Shown: positions 1-5,627 of the stretch, in pieces | Position numbering within the stretch: position 1 is the stretch's first letter | How the letters are laid out: every line of letters begins with the position of its first letter | The notes under the pieces: model-generated | What the model saw: only the letters and a program-made list of their open reading frames with translations | Told to the model about the DNA's origin: nothing | The model's database searches: none | Source of the DNA: Bacteroidales bacterium | Lineage (GTDB): Bacteria; Bacteroidota; Bacteroidia; Bacteroidales; UBA7960 | NCBI GenBank assembly: GCA_003557805.1 | Contig: PWNY01000296.1 | Location: 1-5,627 of the forward strand | Direction of reading: 5' to 3' | Length of the DNA stretch: 5,627 nt | Made by a program: the position numbers and the translations under genes

Positions 1-1239
1 ACCGCCAACTCCATGAATTGCCTTAACGAGGCAATCGGTTTGGCACTGCCTGGCAATGGAACCGTGGTTGCAACCCACCGTGAACGCCTGAAGCTGTTCA
101 AAAAAGCTTCTGAGCTGATAGTTGACCTGGCATACAGGTATTACCGTGACGGTGACCGGTCGGTGCTGCCCAGGTCGGTTGCAGGTAAAAATGCTTTTAT
201 CAATGCAATGACACTCGATATTGCCATGGGTGGTTCTACCAACACCGTGCTGCACCTGCTGGCGATTGCCAGTGAGGCGGGTGTGGACTTTTCAATGAAA
301 GATATTGACAGGATCTCACGCAATACTCCCGTGCTGTGCAAGGTGTCACCCAACAGCAGCTACCATATTGAAGATGTCAACAGGGCAGGAGGCATTATGG
401 GTATAATGGCAGAACTCCGGTCCGCAGGCCTGATAGATACTTCTGTTAAGCGGATTGATTTCCCGGTGCTGGGGGATGCAATTGACAGCTGCGATATCAG
501 CAAGGGACCTGCTGATAAAAGGGCTGTTGAGATCTATTCAGCGGCACCCTCGGGCATTCCGGGGCCGGCCCTGGGAGCCGGTTCTGCAACCTGGCCTTCA
601 CTTGATACCGACAGGCAGAACGGATGCATACGATCGGCTGAACATGCATACTCCGGTGACGGAGGTCTTGCCGTTCTCTTCGGAAACCTCGCACCCGATG
701 GCTGTATTGTTAAGACTGCCGGTGTCGATCCCTCTGTTCTCAGGTTTGAAGGCAGGGCAAGGGTTTGTGAATCACAGGAAGAGGCATGTGAATCAATACT
801 GGGCGGCGGGATAGTGCCGGGTGATGTTGTTGTGATAAGGTATGAAGGCCCGAGGGGCGGGCCGGGTATGCAGGAGATGCTGTACCCGACTTCCTACCTG
901 AAGTCTGCAGGTCTTGGAAGGGAGTGCGCCCTGATCACAGATGGACGTTTCTCGGGAGGCACATCGGGCCTGTCCGTGGGCCATATATCCCCGGAGGCTG
1001 CTGCAGGCGGTTGTATAGCCCTTGTAAGGGAGGGTGACCGGATAAAGATCGATATCCCTGCCAGGAAGATAGAGCTTTTAGTAAGCGATGAGGAACTCAG
1101 AAACAGACGAACAGAAGAGGAGAACAGGGGCAGGGACTCTTTCAGCCCTGTTAAGAGGGCAAGAAAGGTGCCTGCCTCCCTAAGGGCTTATGCGTCAATG
1201 GTTTCATCTGCCGACAAGGGTGCGGTAAGGATAATATAG
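1..1239 (+). CDS. ilvD: Dihydroxy-acid dehydratase (IlvD), 5'-truncated by the window edge
   Basis: Dehydrates 2,3-dihydroxyisovalerate and 2,3-dihydroxy-3-methylvalerate to the 2-keto acids that precede valine and isoleucine; a cytoplasmic Fe-S enzyme. The frame is open from base 1, so the ATG at 13 is internal: codons 1-4 read TANS and continue as the conserved TANSMNCL block. The 412 visible codons match the E. coli-type enzyme (about 616 residues, from memory) almost end to end, so roughly 200 N-terminal residues lie upstream, including the Fe-S cysteines; the last one normally sits only a few residues before TANSM. Visible conserved blocks, numbered from base 1, are AMGGSTNT (75-82), EDVNRAGG (124-131), NGCIRS (207-212), GCIVKTAG (234-241), RYEGPRGGPGMQEM (280-293) and DGRFSGGTSG (314-323). 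Ser318 in the last block matches the proposed catalytic base. The C-terminus SADKGAVRII is a few residues shorter than in E. coli. No frameshift is seen. ilvB begins 31 bases downstream. Confidence 0.97.
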   Translation, partial: TANSMNCLNEAIGLALPGNGTVVATHRERLKLFKKASELIVDLAYRYYRDGDRSVLPRSVAGKNAFINAMTLDIAMGGSTNTVLHLLAIASEAGVDFSMKDIDRISRNTPVLCKVSPNSSYHIEDVNRAGGIMGIMAELRSAGLIDTSVKRIDFPVLGDAIDSCDISKGPADKRAVEIYSAAPSGIPGPALGAGSATWPSLDTDRQNGCIRSAEHAYSGDGGLAVLFGNLAPDGCIVKTAGVDPSVLRFEGRARVCESQEEACESILGGGIVPGDVVVIRYEGPRGGPGMQEMLYPTSYLKSAGLGRECALITDGRFSGGTSGLSVGHISPEAAAGGCIALVREGDRIKIDIPARKIELLVSDEELRNRRTEEENRGRDSFSPVKRARKVPASLRAYASMVSSADKGAVRII

Positions 1240-1270
1240 TCATGGTTTATAAAAACAAATCAATCTAACT
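1240..1270 (+). promoter_or_regulatory. A/T-rich ilvD-ilvB spacer and translation start region without Shine-Dalgarno
   Basis: The 31 bases between the ilvD stop (1237-1239) and the ilvB ATG (1271) contain an A-run (1251-1255) but no GGAGG-like sequence. An in-frame TAA at 1250-1252 fixes the ATG at 1271 as the first possible ATG start of ilvB. I see no Bacteroidota-type promoter (TTTG near -33 with TAnnTTTG near -7) and no hairpin, so ilvB is probably co-transcribed with ilvD. Leaders that are A-rich and lack Shine-Dalgarno are known in Bacteroidota; their use here is inferred. Confidence 0.5.
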
Positions 1271-3007
1271 ATGAAAACAGAGAAAAAACCCCGGACTGAA
1301 ACAAAAAAGGATGAACCAGTAAGAATGAAAGGTGCCGAGGCCCTCATGGAGTCACTGGTACGTGAGGGTGTGGATATCATATTCGGTTATCCGGGCGGGG
1401 CAATAATGCCTGTTTATGATGCCCTCTACTTCAGGTCAGACGAGTTAAGACACGTGCTTGTACGTCATGAGCAGGGAGCCATCCACGCTGCCCAGGGTTA
1501 TGCCAGGGTTAGCGGCAGGCCAGGGGTGTGCATGGTTACTTCGGGTCCCGGTGCAGCCAATGTCGTTACCGGCCTGGCTGATGCCATGACAGATTCAACC
1601 CCAGTTGTTGTGATTGCAGGCCAGGTGCATTCCGGGCTGCTTGGTACCAGGGCTTTTCAGGAAGTCGATGTAATTGGGATAACAAAACCTATCACCAAGT
1701 GGAACTGCCAGGTAAAAAAGGAGGCTGATATACCCGCGGCTGTTGCCAGGGCATTCCATATTGCATCGAGCGGCAGGCCCGGGCCCGTGGTTATTGATTT
1801 TACAAAGGATGCGCAGATGGGGGAGCTGGATTTTACCTACAATAAGTACAATAATGGCGAAGCCGGGGCCAGGGTGGTACCGGAACCTGACCCGGAATCC
1901 CTCGATGAGGCTGCCAGGCTGATAAACCTGGCCACAAAGCCGCTTGCACTAATAGGCCAGGGGGTGGTGCTGGCAAAAGCTGAGCAGGAGCTGCTCTCCT
2001 TCCTGGAGAAAACCGGTATTCCAGTGGCATGGACAATAATGGGACAGTCGGCCGTACCTTCTGATCACCCCCTGAATGTTGGTATGCTTGGAATGCACGG
2101 CAACTTTGGCCCGAATATACTTACCAATGAGGCCGACCTGATTATAGGGATCGGGCTCAGGTTTGATGACAGGGTGACTTCCGTCCCGGGTGATTATGCC
2201 AAAAAGGCCCGACTTGTCCATATGGATATAGACCCCGCTGAAATAAACAAGATCATTCATGCAGATGTGCCGGTTATCGGCAGTGTAAAGGACAGCCTCC
2301 CCCTGCTTACAAAGAGGGTAAGCAAGAATGAACACAGGGAGTGGAGGGAAAAGTTCAGTGCCTGCTCCAGAATAGAGTTCGACAGGCTGATAAGCAGGGA
2401 ACTCTATCCTGAGAAAAAGGAGATGACAATGGGAGAGGTGATCAGGAGGGTATCGGAAGCTTTTGATGATGATGCGGTCCTGGTAACCGATGTCGGGCAG
2501 AACCAGATGATGGCACTCAGATACTTCAAATTCAAAAGGACACGCAGTGTGGTCACTTCAGGAGGGCTTGGCACAATGGGATTCGGCCTGCCTGCCTCCA
2601 TCGGGGCCAAGCTGGGCAGCCCGGAGAGGCCGGTATGCGTTTTTATAGGGGACGGGGGCTTTCAGATGACAATACAGGAACTTGCGACCCTTTACCAGGA
2701 ACAGCTGCCTGTTAAGATAATACTGCTGAACAACAACTTCCTCGGCATGGTAAGGCAGTGGCAGGAGCTGCTGTTCGACCAGAGGTATGCATCAACCAAC
2801 ATACTGAACCCCGATTTCCAGACAATAGCAAAGGGCTTTGGGATCCCTTCGGTAAAGGTGTGCGACAGGAAGGCACTTGACGGCGCAATAGTCCGGATGG
2901 TTAAGGCTGAAGGTCCATTCCTTTTGGAGGTTCAGGTGGAAAAAGAGGGTAGTGTGTTCCCGATGGTGATGGCGGGAGAAGCTATAGGAGATATCAGGCT
3001 TGAATAA
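1271..3007 (+). CDS. ilvB: Acetolactate (acetohydroxyacid) synthase, large catalytic subunit
   Basis: Thiamine-diphosphate enzyme that makes 2-acetolactate from two pyruvates, or 2-aceto-2-hydroxybutyrate from pyruvate and 2-ketobutyrate: the first common step to valine, leucine and isoleucine. At 578 residues it is full length. Domains in order: N-terminal pyrimidine-binding domain (about 20-185) with FGYPGGAIMPVYDALY and the catalytic Glu67 in RHEQGAIHAAQGYAR; central domain (about 210-345) with RFDDRVT at 297-303; C-terminal diphosphate-binding domain (about 405-555) with GDGG at 460-463 and NNN at 487-489, which bind the Mg-diphosphate. MVRQWQ (493-498) holds Trp497, which matches the tryptophan linked to 2-ketobutyrate preference and herbicide binding. 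RFDDR marks the FAD-containing anabolic class rather than the catabolic AlsS type. The first 18 residues form a charged Lys/Glu-rich tail; Met19 is a weaker alternative start, since the conserved domain begins near there. No small-subunit gene follows: ilvC starts 52 bases after the stop. Confidence 0.97.
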   Translation: MKTEKKPRTETKKDEPVRMKGAEALMESLVREGVDIIFGYPGGAIMPVYDALYFRSDELRHVLVRHEQGAIHAAQGYARVSGRPGVCMVTSGPGAANVVTGLADAMTDSTPVVVIAGQVHSGLLGTRAFQEVDVIGITKPITKWNCQVKKEADIPAAVARAFHIASSGRPGPVVIDFTKDAQMGELDFTYNKYNNGEAGARVVPEPDPESLDEAARLINLATKPLALIGQGVVLAKAEQELLSFLEKTGIPVAWTIMGQSAVPSDHPLNVGMLGMHGNFGPNILTNEADLIIGIGLRFDDRVTSVPGDYAKKARLVHMDIDPAEINKIIHADVPVIGSVKDSLPLLTKRVSKNEHREWREKFSACSRIEFDRLISRELYPEKKEMTMGEVIRRVSEAFDDDAVLVTDVGQNQMMALRYFKFKRTRSVVTSGGLGTMGFGLPASIGAKLGSPERPVCVFIGDGGFQMTIQELATLYQEQLPVKIILLNNNFLGMVRQWQELLFDQRYASTNILNPDFQTIAKGFGIPSVKVCDRKALDGAIVRMVKAEGPFLLEVQVEKEGSVFPMVMAGEAIGDIRLE

Positions 3008-3059
3008 AGGCCTGCAACAATTTACTGCAATTATTTTTTAACCAAAAAACAGATTAGTA
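3008..3059 (+). promoter_or_regulatory. A/T-rich ilvB-ilvC spacer; no ilvN, no Shine-Dalgarno
   Basis: These 52 bases separate the ilvB stop from the ilvC ATG. An in-frame TAA at 3039-3041 shows that ilvC cannot begin further upstream with an ATG. The leader has a T-run (3034-3039) and an A-run (3044-3049) but no purine-rich Shine-Dalgarno. No stable G/C stem precedes the T-run, so it does not look like an intrinsic terminator. The spacer is far too short to hold a regulatory subunit of the usual 80-180 residues, and it contains no recognisable remnant of one. Confidence 0.5.
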
Positions 3060-4109
3060 ATGGCAAAGATCAATTTCGGAGGAGTAGAAGAAAATGTCGT
3101 AACCAGGGAAGAGTTCCCTCTTGCCAAGGCAAGGGAAGTACTAAAGGATGAAACCATAGGTGTACTGGGTTACGGGGTGCAGGGACCGGGACAGGCCCTG
3201 AACCTGAAAGACAACGGGTTTAACGTAATCGTTGGCCAGCGGCCAGACTCCCCTTCATGGGACAAGGCAGTTAAAGACGGATGGGAACCCGGAAGAACGC
3301 TGTTTCCTATTGAAGAGGCTGCTGAACGTGCAACCATAGTGCAGTACCTGCTTTCTGACGCAGGCCAGATAGCCCTGTGGCCGCAGGTCAAGAAAAGGCT
3401 TGATGCTGGCAATATGCTTTGTTTTTCCCATGGTTTTGGGGTTACTTTCAAGGACCAGACCGGTATTATCCCCCCTTCGGATGTGGATGTGGCCCTGGTC
3501 GCCCCAAAAGGTTCGGGTACCAGCCTGAGGAGGATGTTCCTTGAGGGCAGGGGCCTTAACTCCAGCTATGCTGTATTTCAGGATGCCACCCAGCGTGCAT
3601 ATGACAGGGTGATCTCACTGGGAATAGGTGTAGGCAGCGGATACCTCTTTGAAACAACATTTAAAAAAGAGGTTTACAGCGACCTTACAGGTGAAAGGGG
3701 AACACTCATGGGAGCCATACAGGGACTGTTCGCAGCCCAGTACCAGGTACTGCGGGAAAACGGCCACTCTCCTTCAGAGGCGTTCAATGAAACCGTTGAG
3801 GAGCTCACCCAGAGCCTTATGCCCCTGGTTGCAGAGAACGGCATGGACTGGATGTACGCCAACTGCTCCACCACTGCCCAGAGAGGTGCGCTGGACTGGT
3901 GGAAGCGTTTCAGGGATGCTAATATGCCCATTTTCAGGGAGCTTTACAGGGATGTTGAGAGCGGCAAAGAATCCAGCAGGGCGATTGAGGCCAACAGCAA
4001 GAGCGGGTACCGTGAACAACTTGAAAAGGAACTTAAAGAAATCCGTGAATCCGAGATCTGGAAGACCGGCTCTGAGGTACGAAAGCTCAGGCCTGAGAGC
4101 CAGAAGTAA
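3060..4109 (+). CDS. ilvC: Ketol-acid reductoisomerase, short class I form
   Basis: Mg-dependent alkyl migration followed by NAD(P)H reduction converts acetolactate or acetohydroxybutyrate to the dihydroxy acids used by IlvD. At 349 residues it is the short class I form with one C-terminal knotted domain, unlike the roughly 490-residue E. coli class II enzyme. The N-terminal Rossmann domain (about 1-200) carries GYGVQGPGQ at 37-45 and the cofactor-selecting loop after GQR at 59-61. FSHGF (122-126) holds His124. The C-terminal helical domain supplies the metal and substrate residues Asp208 and Glu212 (DLTGERG), Glu244 and Glu248 (NETVEEL) and Ser270 (ANCSTTAQRG), aligned by eye with the Pseudomonas enzyme. 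All expected catalytic residues are present. The sequence strongly resembles Bacteroidales KARIs as I remember them, including the MAK.NFGGVEE start and the RKLRPE tail. The ATG at 3060 fits that conserved N-terminus. leuA starts 44 bases downstream. Confidence 0.97.
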   Translation: MAKINFGGVEENVVTREEFPLAKAREVLKDETIGVLGYGVQGPGQALNLKDNGFNVIVGQRPDSPSWDKAVKDGWEPGRTLFPIEEAAERATIVQYLLSDAGQIALWPQVKKRLDAGNMLCFSHGFGVTFKDQTGIIPPSDVDVALVAPKGSGTSLRRMFLEGRGLNSSYAVFQDATQRAYDRVISLGIGVGSGYLFETTFKKEVYSDLTGERGTLMGAIQGLFAAQYQVLRENGHSPSEAFNETVEELTQSLMPLVAENGMDWMYANCSTTAQRGALDWWKRFRDANMPIFRELYRDVESGKESSRAIEANSKSGYREQLEKELKEIRESEIWKTGSEVRKLRPESQK

Positions 4110-4153
4110 AAAAATTAAAACCAGTTAAACCAATCAATTAAAACAGCAAAGTC
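4110..4153 (+). promoter_or_regulatory. A-rich ilvC-leuA spacer and translation start region without Shine-Dalgarno
   Basis: The 44-base spacer is almost entirely A/T, with short CCAGTTAAA/CCAATCAATTAAA repeats. An in-frame TAA at 4139-4141 lies four codons before the leuA ATG at 4154, which fixes that start. There is no GGAGG-like ribosome site, no hairpin followed by a T-run, and no TTTG/TAnnTTTG promoter pair. Read-through from ilvC is the simplest reading. Confidence 0.5.
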
Positions 4154-5627
4154 ATGGACAACAGGATTATAATTTTTGATACCACGTTGAGAGACGGGGA
4201 GCAGGTACCCGGTTGCCAGTTAAACACCATTGAAAAGATTGAAGTTGCAAGGCAGTTGGAAAAACTCGGTGTGGATGTTATAGAGGCCGGGTTCCCCGTT
4301 TCCAGCCCCGGGGACTTCAAATCGGTGGTTGAAGTATCCAAGGCGGTTGAAAAGCCTGTGATATGTGCCCTGACCCGTGCGGTGAAAAAGGATATTGAAG
4401 TGGCTGCTGACGCTCTGAAACATGCAGCTAAAAAACGGATCCACACCGGGATAGGCACTTCTGACTACCATATCAGGTATAAGCTTAACTCCGACCCGGA
4501 AGAGGTTCTGAAAAGAGCCGTCGAGTCGGTAAAATATGCCAGGAAGTTCACCGATGATGTTGAGTTCTATGCGGAGGACGCCGGACGTTCCGATAACGAA
4601 TACCTTGCCAGGGTGATAGAGGCGGTGATCGCAGCCGGTGCAACAACGGTAAACATACCTGATACCACGGGTTACTGCCTCCCTTCAGAATACGGGGAGA
4701 AGATAGCATACCTGGTGAATAACGTGCCAAACATAGACAAGGCAGTGATCTCAACTCACTGCCACAATGACCTTGGTATGGCTACCGCAAACACCTTGTC
4801 CGGTGTGGTTAACGGGGCCAGGCAGGTTGAGGTAACGATCAACGGTATCGGGGAGCGTGCAGGAAATACCGCCCTTGAGGAGGTGGTTATGGCAATAAAG
4901 AGCCACCACTCACTCGATTACACTCATAATATCGATACCAGGCAGATCATCAGATCATCAAAACTGGTATCCACCCTCATGCGCATGCCGGTGCAGCCTA
5001 ACAAGGCGATTGTGGGGCGCAATGCGTTTGCACACTCCTCTGGCATACACCAGGACGGGGTGCTCAAGCACCGCCAGAACTATGAGATAATAGACCCTGC
5101 CGAAGTGGGTATAAGGGAGTCGGTAATAACCCTTACAGCTAGAAGCGGCAGGGCTGCACTGAAGCACCGCCTGCAACTGCTGGGCTACAACCTTGAATCT
5201 GATAAGCTGAATGAGGTTTATGAACGCTTTTTGGATCTGGCCGACAACAAGAAGGATATTACCGAGGAGGATCTGAATGTTCTTGTGGGCACGGAGCAGA
5301 AAAAGGGCAAGAGGGCGATCGAGCTGGTGTCACTGCAGGTTATAAGCGGAAAGACCACGATTCCCACAGCAACGGTACAGGTCAGCTTTAACGGTGATGT
5401 GTTTACCGAGACAGCTTCGGGTAACGGGCCCATAGATGCTTCTTTCACTGCGGTCAAGAATCTGGTCAAGCGACGTGTCAGGCTCGAGGAGTTCCTTATT
5501 CAGGCCATTACCCGCGGCAGCGACGATATCGGCAAGGTGCACGTACAGGTTGAACACAAGGGCAGCATTTATTATGGTTTCTCTGCCCACACCGATATCG
5601 TGACAGCCTCCGTGGAGTCATTCCTGG
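4154..5627 (+). CDS. leuA: 2-Isopropylmalate synthase (LeuA), 3'-truncated by the window edge
   Basis: Condenses acetyl-CoA with 2-ketoisovalerate to 2-isopropylmalate, the committed step of leucine synthesis. I translated the frame by hand: 491 codons with no stop up to the window edge. The E. coli enzyme has about 523 residues (from memory), so only a few tens of residues should be missing. The TIM-barrel catalytic domain (about 1-280) has DTTLRDGEQ at 9-17 with the catalytic Arg13 and metal ligand Asp14, EAGFPVSSPGDF just after residue 40, the metal-binding HCHND at 202-206 (His202, His204), and NGIGERAGN at 230-238. FAHSSGIHQDG follows in the linker region. The C-terminal regulatory domain (about 360 onward) includes SGNGPIDA at 422-429, the hallmark of the leucine-binding LeuA dimer domain, so leucine feedback inhibition is likely. 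Overall similarity and the PVSSPGDF block favour LeuA over citramalate or homocitrate synthase. HCHNDLG replaces the HTHDDLG of E. coli, as I recall for other Bacteroidota LeuA proteins. Confidence 0.96.
   Translation, partial: MDNRIIIFDTTLRDGEQVPGCQLNTIEKIEVARQLEKLGVDVIEAGFPVSSPGDFKSVVEVSKAVEKPVICALTRAVKKDIEVAADALKHAAKKRIHTGIGTSDYHIRYKLNSDPEEVLKRAVESVKYARKFTDDVEFYAEDAGRSDNEYLARVIEAVIAAGATTVNIPDTTGYCLPSEYGEKIAYLVNNVPNIDKAVISTHCHNDLGMATANTLSGVVNGARQVEVTINGIGERAGNTALEEVVMAIKSHHSLDYTHNIDTRQIIRSSKLVSTLMRMPVQPNKAIVGRNAFAHSSGIHQDGVLKHRQNYEIIDPAEVGIRESVITLTARSGRAALKHRLQLLGYNLESDKLNEVYERFLDLADNKKDITEEDLNVLVGTEQKKGKRAIELVSLQVISGKTTIPTATVQVSFNGDVFTETASGNGPIDASFTAVKNLVKRRVRLEEFLIQAITRGSDDIGKVHVQVEHKGSIYYGFSAHTDIVTASVESFL

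Noticed and set aside
455..814. 119-codon + strand open frame inside ilvD
   Set aside because: It is out of frame with conserved ilvD motifs that cover the same bases; a shadow frame.
1242..1268. Eight-codon mini-ORF (MVYKNKSI) ending two bases before the ilvB start
   Set aside because: It could suggest a leader peptide or coupling, but it has no run of Ile, Leu or Val codons, no attenuator hairpins and no ribosome site; such tiny ORFs are expected by chance.
1949..2335. 128-codon - strand open frame inside ilvB
   Set aside because: It is antisense to a conserved enzyme gene and shows no recognisable domain or start signal.
3011..3040. Possible terminator before the T-run in the ilvB-ilvC spacer
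   Set aside because: The sequence before the T-run can form only a few weak base pairs; no stable stem is present.
4086..4097. Perfect 12-base palindrome CTCAGGCCTGAG near the end of ilvC
   Set aside because: It lies within codons for the conserved RKLRPE tail and has no loop. It is followed by an A-run rather than a T-run on the + strand, so it is not an intrinsic terminator; no operator role can be supported.
3649..4128. 159-codon + strand open frame overlapping ilvC
   Set aside because: It lies in another frame inside a clearly conserved ilvC, with no family resemblance and biased composition typical of a shadow frame.
4138..4458. 106-codon - strand open frame antisense to leuA
   Set aside because: It overlaps the conserved N-terminal catalytic region of leuA and its translation resembles no known protein.

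Overview
The window is an ordinary but well-preserved branched-chain amino acid biosynthesis cluster. Four genes lie on the + strand in the order ilvD (5' end outside the window), ilvB, ilvC, leuA (3' end outside the window). The organism is most likely a member of the Bacteroidota, probably Bacteroidales-like. The short class I ketol-acid reductoisomerase (349 residues) and the isopropylmalate synthase both carry stretches I remember as typical of that phylum. All three visible starts lack a Shine-Dalgarno sequence and sit behind A-rich leaders, which is also typical there. This placement is from remembered family sequences, not from a search.

Layout: 1-1239 holds the C-terminal two thirds of dihydroxy-acid dehydratase. 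1240-1270 is a short A/T-rich spacer. 1271-3007 is the acetolactate synthase catalytic subunit. 3008-3059 is a spacer with no gene. 3060-4109 is ketol-acid reductoisomerase. 4110-4153 is a spacer. 4154-5627 is 2-isopropylmalate synthase, open to the window edge. No gap exceeds 300 bases, and I see no RNA genes, mobile elements, CRISPR arrays or convincing terminators.

How the genes work together: IlvB condenses pyruvate with pyruvate or 2-ketobutyrate. IlvC isomerises and reduces the acetohydroxyacid. IlvD dehydrates the diol to 2-ketoisovalerate or 2-keto-3-methylvalerate, the direct precursors of valine and isoleucine. LeuA diverts 2-ketoisovalerate into leucine synthesis. The same-strand layout with spacers of 31, 52 and 44 bases suggests one operon. 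Its promoter would lie upstream of ilvD, outside the window.

The most notable point is an absence. No acetolactate synthase regulatory subunit (ilvN/ilvH) lies between ilvB and ilvC, where many bacteria keep it. I found no sign of a previously undescribed system here.
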